From Coffea arabica (taxonomy: Eukaryota; Streptophyta; Magnoliopsida; Gentianales; Rubiaceae), in the NCBI RefSeq assembly GCF_036785885.1, contig NC_092317.1, forward strand, positions 3,536,501 through 3,600,500: a stretch of DNA of 64,000 nt, in the 5' to 3' direction. A program made the translations under genes and the position numbers. Shown here in pieces: positions 24,383-37,109 of the stretch (the first letter of the stretch is position 1; every line of letters begins with the position of its first letter). The notes below the pieces were generated by a model. It was not told the DNA's origin and did not search any database. It worked only from the letters and a program-made list of their open reading frames with translations.

Positions 24383-24723
24383 ACGGAGTAAAAATAGCAT
24401 TTGAACTCCAAATATAATTTGAGCGTAAGGTGCCAAATTTAGGTACTATTAGGATTTCAAATATATTTATATATGAAATGGCCAGTTGCGTGTGATACAC
24501 TCGGATGAGATGAAATTTGGGCTGATGTGTAAGTTGAAAAAATGGTTAGGGCGCCGAAACTGGCGCCACTTGTCACTAGATCTTCGGAGCCGGTCAGTTG
24601 TCTGACACGTCCTATGTGCAATGCTCTTGTGACCCTAATTTATTGGACAAGACTGCGTCGCAGGACGAAAATATCCTCTGCATTTGGTTTAATTCCTTGC
24701 CTTCGGCCGTGTTGGATGCTCTG

Positions 24724-24772
24724 ATTTTTCATAGATATGATGATTAATTTAATGCTAATATCTATGAAAAAT
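24724..24772. repeat. Perfect 15-bp inverted repeat (stem-loop)
   Basis: ATTTTTCATAGATAT at 24724-24738 is exactly inverted at 24758-24772, with a 19-base loop. No gene is adjacent, so a transcription terminator role is unlikely. It may be a tiny fold-back element. Confidence 0.55.
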
Positions 24773-26488
24773 ATCTCAGTAGATATTCTATTAACTCAAT
24801 GCATTTTTTAATTGGACCATTTGTGATGGAGTGTTGGCTGCCAGTAAATGAATTTACATTAACACCACATTTAATTTGAGAATGGGAAGGAACAAAGAAA
24901 TTGGTTCTACCAAGTAAATGCGATGGGCATTTTCCTTCAAGTAAATTGAAATATATTAACAACTCTAGCCAAAATGTGCCTCAAAAAATTTGAACCAAGA
25001 AAAAAAATTAACTTCTATATGAAGAGATATGTTGCTTCTCAAAGCCTTAATTGGCACCCTTTTATTCTATATTCAAATGTTTCCCATTTGGATAAGTTAT
25101 GCTGCACATACTCATAAAAACCTGTGGATTTTGTGTTTATATTTAGGCAAATGGTGCTTCTCAAAAAACTTCATGCACTCCTTAAATTTCGTTCTTTTAA
25201 ACTTTTTTTGCAACTCCAAAGGTTTTTTTTTTTTGGCTTTTCCCTTCTTCAATCATTTCTTTTTGAAACATTTAATTCCAGATATTTCCCTTCTTCAATC
25301 ATTTCTCTTTGAAACATTTCTTCAATCATTTAACTCCAGATTGTTCCCCAGTGAATTGTACTTGACCCACAGCAAGGTTAACCACTAACCAAACTAAAAT
25401 AATAGGAAACTCCGTTTTCATGAGGTTAGGGATTTGGGTTTATCTATGTAGGCTGATAGTTATGTCTTTTAATAATAAAATGTTTATAGAGTGGCAAGGG
25501 TTAACTCATAAAATTCGATGTTAATCCATATCTTGTCTCCTTTAATCCTTCCTTTTCACTCTAACTATTGGTCACTTTCGTATTTAATCATGATTCAAGT
25601 TTACAACTAAGAAACGGCCTCCTTCCATGAAAATGAAACGAGGACCACCCTCTTACGCAGTGGAATCGACATTTGGCACTCAATTGCCTTAAAAGCACAA
25701 GAAAATGGTGGGCACCAAAGAAAAGAAAGATAACTCATGCAAGTTGATTCAATTAATAAAAATAAATTATTTCACAGCTGATGATATATCAGAATTGAGT
25801 TGACAACAATCTACGAGTATTTCTATAAGTAATCTACCATTCCAGATATGTCTTACAAAGTAATATGAAAATTGAGCCGATAATCATTTATAAGTATCTC
25901 TGTAGACGACCTATCGTATCCAGATGCGTCCTGGCTCGTAGAAACAATTGGAATTCCTTATTAAAAAAAAAAGAAAAGAAAAATATTTTCAAAAGTGAGG
26001 GGATAATGACGACGGAGTCAGCTGTCTCTCTTTAGGCGTTGGCCAAACGGCTACTTTGTATAACTGTAGGCGTCAATTTTTTGGAAGTTTCTGTCAGATG
26101 GAGCACCGAGCTTGGCGTCAACAACAACAACGTAGAATTGTATGCTGCGTCGCCAGATGACACGTAGTAGGCAAACGCGGTGAAGTCTGTGGGCTAATTT
26201 GACCCCAGTGGTGTCAGTTATTGTCGGAAATGAATTGTCCACGATGCCATTTGCTTAACAACAACACTTAGGGTGCGTTTGGTTCCCCATGGAATTGGAG
26301 TTTAGAATTGGAATTGAGGCTCCAATTCCAATTCTGTTGTTTGGATTCTGCTCCACTCAAAGAATTAGAATTGAATCTGAATTCTATGGGGGTCCAATTC
26401 CATGACTTGAATTCTTTATGGGATCAAAAGAATTCTAATTCCAATTCCACACCAAATCCTAAGAAACGGGTTTACACGCGGATCAAAT

Positions 26489-26875
26489 GTGGGTAAAAAT
26501 TATAACCGGGTCAAACATAAAGTTGCAAGAAACAAAGACGTCTCTTTGTCCCGATCGCTTGCAGAGCCTCACAGGTGCCCCTCCTCCATCATCGCTTCCA
26601 CCTCCACTATAACATTTTACGTCTCCTACCACCGTCTCCCTCTCCGCCTTCCAATCCTCCGGCCACTCCCTCCATCCTTCTCCACTCCCGCCACCCTTTC
26701 ACCCATCAGCTCGCCAATCGCAAGACCTACTCTGTCCAATTTTTTTCGCTCCGTCTCCACACTTACCTCTGCCACTCCTCCATTTCTGCTGCAGTCACCT
26801 TTATTCCTCTCATCCTTACTTTCTGGGTTCTCTCCTTCAGCTCTTTTGCTTTCCCCAAATTTCAGAAATACTTAG
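26489..26875 (+). other. Pyrimidine-rich open frame inside the Harbinger-type element
   Basis: Two overlapping + strand frames (26489-26875 and 26575-26913) are rich in Ser, Pro and Leu and could be the 5' end of a captured gene. The composition differs clearly from the AT-rich surroundings. No domain is recognised, and a simple translated CT-rich leader is equally possible. Confidence 0.3.
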
Positions 26876-27071
26876 GGCTTGTGAAAGGTAACTTCATCTT
26901 TGAAATTTTTTAATTAATCATTGGTTATGGGCTTTGTTACAAAGCCTTGTTTCATTTGACACATTGCCACGGTTTGTTCTGTTTCAATGTGCCATCTCAA
27001 AATCCAGAAAAATAGGAGTAAATGAAGGCAAAACTTCCAGAAAAGTAAGTTTGACACATGGCTTGTTCTAC

Positions 27072-27390
27072 CTAGTTTGGAAGTTTAATCTCTTGGTGCA
27101 GTAGGAGTACATGAAAGCAAATAAGACCGCAAAAGCCACCATTACTATAGCTACAAAGCCATAATTCTGAATCATATCCAAAATGCTTTTTGATGTAGTC
27201 TTTAATCATTGGGTGAGAGGACATCCCAGGGACTTCAATGGTGTCTTCTACGTCACCATATTGGTATGCAATTAGTCTATAAACCATCCATGCTAATGGG
27301 CAAATCCAGTAATATCATATCCACCACTTGGGAACTTTCTGAAGTTTTAAATAGGAGTAAAAAATCAATTTGTGCTTCTTTCCATGTGGT
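27072..27390 (-). pseudogene. Fragment of a PDR-type ABCG transporter C-terminus
   Basis: On the - strand the translation gives KVPKWWI, a stop (TGA where the family has Trp), [20 protein letters not shown], then [20 protein letters not shown] and [10 protein letters not shown]. This is the extracellular loop and flanking membrane segment typical of the last 100 residues of full-size ABCG (pleiotropic drug resistance) transporters. After FGYDSE the frame shifts away from the expected final membrane helix. A premature stop, a frame loss and the absence of the other roughly 1300 residues make it a dead fragment. It lies wholly within the transposon at 26271-29155. Confidence 0.78.
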
Positions 27391-27610
27391 AATAATGATT
27401 GCCTTCTCCAACCGAGTATTTGGTCGACCACAAGGTTCATAAGAGAAGTCAGGCCAAAAGGGAAGAAAGAAAAATAAATCAGTAGCATAAATATTTTGAT
27501 CTTCACTTAGAGCTTTTTCCTTACAAGTATATGATGACTACGCAGTTTTAATTCCAGAGAAATATGTCACAGGAATATGAGAATTTGACATCTTTTTATT
27601 TCCTGGTTAT

Positions 27611-27755
27611 GCTGTCATATGTACATTATGTGCACATTTGTGTTGTGGTTATGTAAATGATCTGCGTAAGTGCACATCTGTGTTGTAGTTATGCTGTCAT
27701 ATGTACATTAAGTGCACATTTGTGGTGTGATTATGTAAATGATCTGCGTAAGCTT
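27611..27755. repeat. 82-bp tandem repeat inside the Harbinger-type element
   Basis: GCTGTCATATGTACATTA starts copies at 27611 and 27693. Both contain TATGTAAATGATCTGCGTAAG. The second copy runs into the candidate exon that begins near 27763. Confidence 0.65.
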
Positions 27756-27762
27756 GATTTCA

Positions 27763-27871
27763 GATGATGTGATTGTCACTGGGGTGTTGAAGGAAAAATG
27801 GTCACCTGATGTAAAGGATGCCCGCTGTGACTTTGATCCTGTCTTAGTTGCAAACTACGTAAGGTACTTGT
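27763..27871 (+). other. Candidate captured exon
   Basis: The sequence follows an AG and ends before GTACTT. It can be read as DVIVTGVLKEKWSPDVKDAR followed by CDFDPVLVANYVR. The codon-like, non-repetitive composition stands out in the element, but I do not recognise the protein. It may be an exon of a host gene picked up by the transposon. Confidence 0.35.
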
Positions 27872-29158
27872 GGTTCTGTTCCTCGTTTAATTCAACTTTC
27901 AGATAGCTTTTCATATATTTGGCATGATTAGAGAATCATCTGTTTCTATCTAATCAAACATTATTGGAACTACTAGTTTAATCACTCTCTGTTCCTGTTA
28001 GTTTAATAACATTATTTTGTATTTTACGGCTACTAGTTTTGGATTGGTAATTGGTTATAATCACTACCAAGCTAGCAGAGTTAATTCAATAAGTGCTTTT
28101 TACAATTGGTTTCATTGTAAATGGATATAAATGATTATGCTCTTACTGATCCAAGGTTAGACTAGTAGTAGATTTTCAACATTATTGCTGCTGGTCAAAG
28201 CTCCTCCATACAGAGTTGGGGTTAGAGTTAGGACTTGTGTAAGGAGACCAAACAATGATTAGAGCATCTTACACCATCTACATGACATGCACAAAATATT
28301 CTAAATTGCCGCATTGGTCAAGGCATCACCATGAACCTTCCACTTCTTAAACTCAGTAGAGGCTAACATAAATGAACTTGCATTCTGATGGCCTCCACCA
28401 CTGAATTCCGTCATGTGATTCTATGATATGCATTTTCATAACTGAATAGGAGAAGTGCTATGAGTTGTGAAGATATTAGGAGGTCTCTTTGTATTGCTCA
28501 TTGACGTTCACTCTCCAGACTGGAATTGGCTCAGTTCATGGTTTTCAGTTTCACAAGGTATAAAGCTACCTAAACCAAATGATGCCTGTTGTTTGGATCA
28601 TGTACTTGCCCAGTCCTTTTTGGTTATTATGGAAATCTTACTACCAGCACAATCATATTGGTATATTTGTACCTGTGCGATAAGAAATTGGCACTCTGAA
28701 TATTGATTAGTGCTAGATTGGCTGTTTATTGCTGATTTGCTGGCTTTCTGATCAAATTTTTTTTTTTTTGTAGAAAAGGAACTAATTTGTTTTTTTTCTC
28801 TAAAGCATTAGTAACAATTAGTTAAATGCAAGAAAAAAAATAAATTATTAAGGGCACTAATTGGCTTTTTCCTTAAAGCTTTAGTAACAATTAGCTAAAT
28901 GTTAAAAAATTATTATATAGTAAAAAAGAAGAAATTTTTTATGTAAGGAAATGTTAGTTGGAAACAATTCTAATTTTTAATGAATTCTTCTCTCATCCAA
29001 ACAAAGAATTTGGAATTCCAAATGAATTCTATATCAATTCTATGTATTTCCCAAACAAAAGAATTCCAATGTTTTGGAATTCCAATTCATAGAATTTTAA
29101 TTCTATAGAATTTCAATTCCAATTCAATTCCAATTCTGTTGAACCAAACGCACCCTTA

Positions 29159-30040
29159 CTTGTATTCCAATTTTTTCCCTTTCAATATCGACCTTAGAGA
29201 CTTTCTTGCCGGCCCAAATACCCACAATTCCTGAAAGTTGTTTCACGAAGTTAACCCAACTTAATCAATTGATGAAGATTCAGATGCTCTTCATTAGTAT
29301 TTTATATCTAAATTTCCAGTTTCATCATTCCAAGGTTTGGAGTTAAGTCCTTTTTTTTATTCTTCTTAAAGTTTACTTTTAAATCGTATATAGTAATTTT
29401 CACACATTGTATTGAACCAATACTATGGGTAGTTAATCCCACTACATCTTGCTGGTCACCAAACACCGGATCCCATGTGGCAAAGCCATGTGTCATATTT
29501 ATTTTTGTACAAATTGTGCCAAGCAGTAGTGCTGCAGTAGTGGTATTTGGAAGAGTTAATTCAAGTGGTCAAAATTGTCATTATATTAAGAAGAAGTATG
29601 GTAAATCGACTCTCATACGCATTCTTGCAGCACTCTCTTCATCAAAATAATGACATGATTAACTTAGTTAGTGGAAGAGTTTGCATGATGCGATGGATCT
29701 ATTGTCATGGGAAGTTCGTGTCGTCAGTCTTTGATTGCAGATGCGTGGTGGAAAGTGGCTATTGTCTATTAAGGTATGTAATGCTATATTTAATTATTAT
29801 TTATATTCTGCTTGACAGCAATTCATTCAGCACAAATGGAATCCATTAGATAGAAGTACATGTGTCAAATACAATTTATCACTCTCCGCCACAATCATAC
29901 CTTTTTTTTTTTTTTTTAAAAATCCTTTTCACTCAATTTTCCATCCCTGTTCTAGCCCCCTTGGAATGCACGATTAAAATTATTAATTAGTTACACTACA
30001 ACTACCAGTTAGGTCCTGTCAAACCAGTTAGGTCCGGCGG
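29159..30040. other. Intergenic, no gene recognised
   Basis: A + strand open frame at 29547-29849 has no family resemblance. A T-run sits at 29902-29917. Confidence 0.35.
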
Positions 30041-30202
30041 GTTTGTTTGGATAGAGTATTATTTGAAATAATTATTATAGCACTTTTTGTGATGCGATGT
30101 ATATGAGATAAAATAGTGATTGGAAATATAAAAAAGTAAATTAAAAAATATGTTTATGATGAAGATGAAATATTATTTGAAAAAATTTGATTTCCAAACA
30201 AA
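30041..30202 (+). repeat. MITE family 2, copy B
   Basis: GTTTGTTTGGATAGAGTATT at the left, TTTCCAAACAAAG at the right. It shares the core CACTTTTTGTGATGCGATGT and 'atatgagataaaatag' with copies A and C. Confidence 0.6.
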
Positions 30203-31172
30203 GCCGCTAGCTGCTTTTGTTTCCATCATGGCTATCGCTTTGCAGGTATCATAGTTGGCGGAAGATTAGGCAGTGGTTCAACCTCACGCCTTATATATTG
30301 TTATATAAAGGAATAAATACTTTGTTTGGTGTAAACAGTAGTGATTAACTTGGATTCTAGTATTAGTGTTGTTAATCTAACAATTGAAGATTACGATGTG
30401 ACGTGTGATGATAGTAATTTGGTTTGGTGGTTTACATATCTTAATCCTCAAAGAACCAGATACAATTAAAGACTACTTGGTCGTCCATGATGAAGAGGGA
30501 TTTTTCATTATTGTTTTTGTTTGAATTGGATCCTCCCATGGTTGAGAAACAAGATGATACTGACTCAACTCTTGCAGGCCCCAAATTTGGTCCTGGTCTC
30601 ACACGCCACATAACATAATTCAGACAATATGATCACTAAAATCCCTCTTTGTGCAATGCACCAATTAGCATTACTCCTAATCCAAGGAGAGAAAGATCAC
30701 TAGGTAAGATTTGAGATTGGAAATTAGCTCCTGTAATCAGTTTTGTGCCTATTGAGAAAGCTTTGGCTTTAGTTCATCAAGGATTAAAGGTGGCTGTGGA
30801 CTTTTACGTGTTTAGAATTTTAGATATGATAAGAAATAGTTTAATTAACTTAGCTCATTTTTATGTCATACAAGCGAAGTTTAGACTTTTGAAGGAGTTA
30901 TAAACTTGTAATCAAGAAGTTTGTTGTTCTAAATGTGGAAAAATAAAAAAATGTTAAAAACAAGTACCACCAGCACACCACATTCACCAAACACAAAAAT
31001 ACTGAGTAAACCTGCACTAGCATCATCTGGCTTAAACACAAGTAACCTAAAAAAAAAAAAAATCCTATTCCAGAACATTGGCAATGTGGAAATCCCAGAC
31101 ATTATTTACAGAAGAAATGACCGTACAAATGAATGAACCATCATCACAAACCTAAAGTAATATGGTGGAGCT
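30203..31172. other. Intergenic and 3' flank of the membrane-protein gene
   Basis: No coding family is recognised. The last few hundred bases are probably the 3' UTR of the - strand gene that ends at 31173. Confidence 0.4.
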
Positions 31173-34100
31173 TTAGCGTGGCCCCTTGCTCTCGTAGGAA
31201 TCTTGATGAGATCTTGCATCAACCAGCTTGGTATATTTCCTGTGACGCCTTTCTCTTGCATAAAGTAGCCAAAAGATCAAAGATAGTGCTACTGCAGCTG
31301 ATACCAATGCCAAACCAACATGAATCCATTTACTGAATCGCTTTAGATCATCACAATGGTCGTCGTGAATCCTATTGAAGGTGTCGCGAACAAAGGTGCA
31401 GTCCAATAGGTCGGTCAGGAAGGGGCCGTAATGATACAGACCATAGCTCACATTGGCAGCAGAAGACATCTGCTGATACATTGAAGGTGTTAAACGACCC
31501 ACGGTCGTGCAAACATTGTTCGTCGAGACCCGGCACACATAATTCTTCCAAACCTGCATTCAACCACTTACGTGTCCGTAAAATCAGATGCATCTAACTT
31601 CATTGCATTCACAGCAGTCAGCTGTTTAATTAATGTGATGGGGAATCACAGTACCTGCGTTGCATTGGTGAGGTCCGCTTCGCCGGCTGCGCATTTCCGC
31701 GCTGTCTTGTCTGGATTGAACGGATTACAAAGTAGAGGCACCAGAGGACCGGATTGATTGTAGGACAAACGTCCAGCCGCAGGTGGTAGATTCACATTGG
31801 ACACATTTGCAATGAGCCCATTAACTACCCCAACCAATTGAAAAGTGACGGTTTTGCTCTCGGACAAGGTTTCTTGAGCAGCAGTAGTATCCACACAGGG
31901 AAGTATATCATCCAGTGCTGTATGAGCAGTCGGGTTCTTGTTCCATTGATCCATTGCAACACACGTGTCGCCCGCAATACTTGAAAGAAAAGCAGTAGGA
32001 AAGTATATATTATGGCAGGTGGAATCAATAGCAATTGCGCAAATGTAGTAGTAATAGAGTGGAGGACCATGGATAAAATAAGAGGGAAGATAGTCTGTAA
32101 ATTGATAAACATAATCGTGGCCTTCTCTTGAATGCTGATATAGTGACATTCTACAACTTCTAGGGTGTGTTTATGGGCACTGCTCATGCTTTTGTTTCAG
32201 TGATTCACAATTTCTCGAGGCTGATTTCTTACATTTTTTTGATCCTCAGAACTTTGCTTTTCCTGCTTACTTTAGATTCATTTCCTGAGAAGATATGCTC
32301 AAGAACTATCTACTCAATAAACAACTCTTCCAGCGGTAAATTGGTGCTCTAAGCCCCTAAAGGAAGACGGAAACACATACACAGAAAACAATGAAATGGA
32401 AATTCCTTATTTCATTTCCATTGACTCACTTGTATAGAGCAAGAAAGACGCCAGATAAGATAAATGTGACGGCGACCAAAATCCACCCAAGGATAACAAG
32501 GCTGCACAAAAACTTTAAAAGTCATAAAACTTAAACTATTCACAGGGTCAAAGGGGAAAATAATGGCACTTACATGCATACAAGACACTGCAAGCCAAGG
32601 ATGGAGAATACTGCAACCCATGATTGCGGAGTTGGTGTGAGGGCTAGATCGTGACTAATTAATTAAACTTAAAAACTTGACTGAAAAAAAGCAGTAGGCT
32701 TACAAAACCCAAGAAGAGCCACAGCAAGCATGACCGCAGCAACTATAATTAGAATCTTCCTCCTGCAGGGGGAATAAGCTTTTATGTAAATTTACAAGAT
32801 GAACCTGATAAATTAAAACGAAGGATCCTATTAATATACTTACACAACATCCAGAATGTCATTTATCCTATTTCTGTTCTTGTCAGTTTCGCTTTTAAGA
32901 GTGCTTGCAGCGGATTTGATTTTGGCATCAACTTGGTCAATTCGGTTTTGGACATCTGAAGGTAGAGATACATTCTCTACTCCAGCCTGCTTAGCAGCAG
33001 TAAGATAGTCTGACACATTCATAAGGTTGTAAACTGTTGAATCTGCTTGTCTCACAACATACTTCAATATCTCTGTTGTAGTATTGTGAAATCTTCCCTG
33101 TCCAGTGTAAAGGACAACAGAACCGACGCTGAAGCAGAAAATGGAAACTCAACTTCAGTACATACAAAGAATCAGCCATCAACTGTGAGAAAGAACCAGG
33201 TAATTGAGGGAAGGCAGAGATGTTTACACTGCAGCAATGGTGAATAATGAGAGTAAGATAAGAGAAAGTGCATAAGCAGTTCGAGAGTATCCATAACTTC
33301 GTCCCCCGAAGCAGCAAAAACAGATACAGGTTAACAGCATGCAAAGGCCAATTGCAACAAACCAGATTGCAGCTACTAGAAACAGAGGAGCAGCAGTAAA
33401 ACCCGCTGACTGCACGAAAAGTAAGTAGACACAGAAAGAAAAGAATATTTCGGAATTAGGCAACAATCAAAACAAAGAAAAGGAAAAGGGCCAGATTTCC
33501 AATTTTAAAAGATTGCAAATTTGAAGCAAATTCAATACAACTGCAAGGAAGAGTATTGTAAAGAGCACTGGTGCACCATAAGTAACCCTTCAGGTGATAG
33601 ATTAGAATTAAGAAACCGTTGACGTCTATTAAAAACTACAGAAGTTAAAGAACAAGAGACAGTAGATGCCAGTCAACCAAATGAAAAAAAGAAAAGGTTG
33701 TTTCCTTTGCCAATCAGATTGTAAATTGAAAAAATAAAAAAAAGAAAAGGTTAGCATCATTGAGCAATATTAGAAGCAAAATTCAAAAGTAAAGATTCAG
33801 AAGCTATTAGTGCACTATTCTTTTTCCATTTTTTGCTCCTCAGCTGCCCTGTAGTTGACTATTAAAAGGTAAATGAAAGGAGGGAGGGGTTGGATTACTC
33901 TCTCTCTCTCTGGAGATATGCACTTTGAAGTCATTGGAATTTGAAGGACTCAGAACTGGAGGAGGAATGGTTGTTTAACATTGTATCTTCATCAACACTA
34001 ATATTCGCTGGAACATTGTCAATCAAACAGAATCAAGGGAAGACAATCACAAATTATTGCCATAATTCAAGAGGAAAACAGTGAAGAATGGCAAGTTATC

Positions 34101-34707
34101 AAAGAAACAGCAACAAAATTAGAGAAACTATATTTGAAACGTATAAAAATGGAATATAAAGGGCAGAGTTCAATCAAAAAAGAAAAAGAAAAAAAAAACT
34201 TACAGCAAAGTAATGTTTATTGGTGATGTTCCATCCACCAGTATAGTAATTCAAATTGTCAAGTGGATCTTTTCTGCGCGTTCTCTCGGCAGCCAATACC
34301 AGAGATGAGTTTCCTCCGTTTCTCCCTTCCAAAACAGATCTCTTAGTCCTAGTCTTACTCCCCCATGAAACGACACCATGATTAACCTCATTTGCTCCAC
34401 CTAGTCATAGTAAGCAATGAAAAACGAAAGAAAAAAAATAATGTTCAGTAACAAAAATACGTCCTCTTGCCGAGTACAAACAAATTCTGCAAAAATGCAA
34501 ACAAGAAAAATCCTTCTGCATGGCCACAAAAGTTACAGAGCAGAACTTGAAAACTGATCAAAATGGACTCCAGATTTTACCCGCAAAACGCCTGACTTGA
34601 ACCCTTTCCACCCCAGATGTAGTTGATGCAGAGCAAGTCGAGGAGATTAACAAGAAGGCTGGCACAATAAGAAGAAGAACATAAAAAGTTGGCCTGGCAG
34701 AGACCAT
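31173..34707 (-). CDS. Multi-pass membrane protein, nine exons
   Basis: Exons (all GT-AG, phases consistent): 34581-34707, 34204-34400, 33228-33409, 32844-33128, 32704-32762, 32574-32610, 32430-32501, 31655-31979, 31173-31553; 554 residues. It starts MVSARPTFYVLLLIVPAFLL, a signal peptide to about residue 27, then a luminal segment with YYTGGWNITNKHYFA. Paired membrane helices follow at about 112-170 (APLFLVAAIWFVAIGLCMLL). An extracytoplasmic coiled segment with NRIDQVDAKIKSAASTLKSE comes next, then helices at about 265-318, a cysteine-containing loop (IAGDTCVAMDQW, CVDTTAAQ), and a last helix at about 520 before a basic tail (YARERRHRKYTKL). The family is found across plants, with Arabidopsis members At1g80540 and At2g12400, the latter annotated as plasma membrane fusion protein. 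Its layout loosely resembles tweety/prominin-like proteins. Molecular function is unknown. Confidence 0.88.
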
Positions 34708-36269
34708 GGCGCTCGCTTGAAACTTTCCTAACTGTTACAGTTACTAATTAGAGGAAAATTTATGTATTCACGAAAGATATAGGATGGTGGCTAATAAATG
34801 GAAGGTATCTTTAATGAGACCGCTTCATGGGTTATATGCACAGAGAGGAGAAAATATACATTCCAGAAGGGGAGGGTCCTAACTCCTAAGCCGTAAGCCG
34901 GAGGAGATAACCTATTTAGAATATAACGGTTAAGAAGTGCAACCTAGTACGTAGGACAGGCTAGACAATAGACAATAGACAATACCAAGTAGCAACCACC
35001 ACGTGGGGAGCTGGGATTACACGAAGAAAGACGTGCTTACAGCTTTTACTCTTCCGTGTTTTGGATCCTCAATGGGAATTATGGGATGCCACTACTAGTC
35101 TTGTTCGGTTTTCCTGTCCTATTTTAATTCCAAACACGGTTCAACTGTCCAATATCCACAGGAACGGCTACCTGTCCCTCCATTGTTGTCGTTTGCATGA
35201 CTTGCAAATGATTTTTCGTATATAGCTTTTTTTTTTTTGGGGGTCAAACAGCACCTAGTGTAAGTTTCTACATGGTACCAAAAAACAGGTAAACCTATTT
35301 GGAAGATTGGCACAGGTAAACCTATTTGGTACCCAACCCTAGACCAGAAAAAAGTTTCTCTCTGAAAAATTCTTAGTGAAAATTCATACAAGGAGAGGGA
35401 AACAATTAGATTTAGAGTCAAGTTGTTGAATGTTCTAACGTTTAGCCTCGAGAGAGAAAGGAAAATGAATAAATAGAATGGGACACCATCATTCTAGGAA
35501 TAAAATAGATATCACTGGAACTGGAGATTGAGGTTTTTTATTCTTTCCTTATGCACTGAGGAAGGGATAAATAGCATTTCGCGTGCTATTTAGGACAAGA
35601 AATGCCTTCAACCTAATTATTTTGTACTAACAGATTTTTTTCATTTGATTGGTTATGGCTCTCTATTTTTCGATTTTTCATTTGATTGGTTAAGGGTTTC
35701 AACCTATGTCAAGATTGAATTTTTACAAAATTGAATTTTCCTATATGAAGGAAACTTTGGCCAGAGCCTCAAGACAGGATTAACCAAATTAAAGGTTTGT
35801 ACATACAATCCAAGTCTTCATAGGCAATGTGCTTGAATTCTGCATAAGACAGAAGTAAAAAAAACACTAAAGACCAAATATTTGTTCTGAAGTGGACGGG
35901 GAGGAAGATACAGAGGGTTGATTACTTGATTGGCACCTAGCACCAAATCATATTATATATATAATATACTGATTACCAAGATCCCTATCAATTGCAGGTT
36001 TTAGTATTAAAGTAAAAATAATGCCTGAGATCTCATCTTTTGTTTTTTCAGATTTGTTTGAATCTCTAAAATATGAAAACCAATAAAGTAGTAGTTCAAG
36101 TTCTTTACGGGTAAAGCTTGTTTACAAAAGGGAAAAAAAAAAAAAAAGAATAATACTTGTGCCAAAATCAATCACTTGCTAAGATTTCTTCTTTTGTATT
36201 TCCCAGAACCATTAACATAGCAGCGCAAGTTTTCTAGGGATAAGCATCTTTACGGGAAAAAAAGAAGCA
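34708..36269. other. Intergenic, promoter of the membrane-protein gene and repeats
   Basis: The region contains a (CAATAGA)n-like run at about 34965-34985, a short duplicated CAGGTAAACCTATTTGG (35286 and 35313), and a duplicated TTTTTCATTTGATTGGTTA near 35636-35695. No gene is seen. Confidence 0.35.
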
Positions 36270-37109
36270 GCCGGGTTGTCTTGTGGAGAAATGTGTAAGT
36301 CAAACTTCTTGGTGAAATTGGGCCCGCTTGCAGGTCCTTTTCTTTACTTCTGGATGACTAATGGATCGAACCATTTGGTTCACACATTTATCATTGCCAT
36401 ATGCACTGCTATTCGTGACCCTCAAATGGATGGATTGTTTTGGTCTGTCCTCAATAGACCAGTCTCCACGCTTATGTTTCTTGATTTGTTCTTCCTTCTA
36501 TTTTTTTTTTTTTAAATTCAATTTGAGCTTCTCCTCCCACCGGCAACCAAAACAAAAAAAAAAAAAAGACGAGTTCAACTTGGAGAATTGCTCTTTGTCC
36601 AACAAAAATAAACTTGAACAAATGATGAAGCATATAGCTGCATATAGTTTCAAATTTCAATTCGTCGTGAGTTTTTTCTTGAAGGATTTACAAAAAGAGA
36701 GAGATAGAAAGAGTAAAATATCGTCACCATGTGATTATGAGAGATTGTGAGGACTAACACCTGAGTAGCTCCTCCACTCAAGTTTCCGTTGCAGTTAATT
36801 AATACCAAGAATCACCACTTAGATTTGAGATTGTGTGGTCAAAACTGGAAAACCCTAGCTGTTCACATGAATTCATGTCAACTGCAAGTTTATGTAAATT
36901 AAAGAGCGAAAACGATGTCTGATGAAAATTTTTCGTTTTGAATAAGGCAAAGCCAAAAATCATCACTTCATTGTAACAACAATTGGACATGGCATGAATG
37001 TGGTATCACTACTATTTGCTCATAACTGGTTCGCCTAAATATATCTTTGAGTATAGTACACACCAAAATAGAATGGCGTTCTTACAGGTACAGATTCACA
37101 TAACAAAAA
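36270..37109. repeat. 3' flank of DUF247 copy 1, duplicated unit
   Basis: This flank matches 40090-40770 behind DUF247 copy 2. Shared stretches include CATTTATCATTGCCATATGC, ACTGCTATTCGTG, AAGTTTATGTAAATTAAAGA and AAAAATCATCACTTCATTGT. The duplicated unit therefore extends well beyond the coding region. Confidence 0.7.

Larger units (their letters stand above)
23836..26267. other. Intergenic region with hairpins
   Basis: No gene is recognised. Features seen: an AT-rich inverted repeat about 24207-24382, a perfect stem-loop at 24724-24772, and a duplicated CTTCTTCAATCATTTCT block near 25243-25330. Confidence 0.35.
26268..29158. mobile_element. PIF/Harbinger-type element carrying gene fragments
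   Basis: The element is 26271-29155 (2885 bp). Its ends are perfect 14-bp inverted repeats, GGGTGCGTTTGGTT, flanked on both sides by TTA (26268-26270 and 29156-29158). A 3-bp TTA/TAA target duplication with such ends is characteristic of PIF/Harbinger and Tourist-like elements. Both subterminal zones are crowded with AATTCCAATTC-type repeats, a plausible transposase-binding array. I see no DDE transposase or Myb-like partner gene. Inside are an 82-bp tandem repeat (27611 and 27693), a - strand ABCG transporter fragment (27072-27390) and a possible + strand captured exon (27763-27871). Confidence 0.82.

Noticed and set aside
25029-25388. + strand open frame of 119 residues
   Set aside because: It is composed of Phe/Leu-rich translation of T-rich repeats, with a duplicated internal block. 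No gene character.
35119-35421. - strand open frame with repeated IGLPV
   Set aside because: The repeat comes from a short duplicated DNA block, and no gene family or splice signal supports it.
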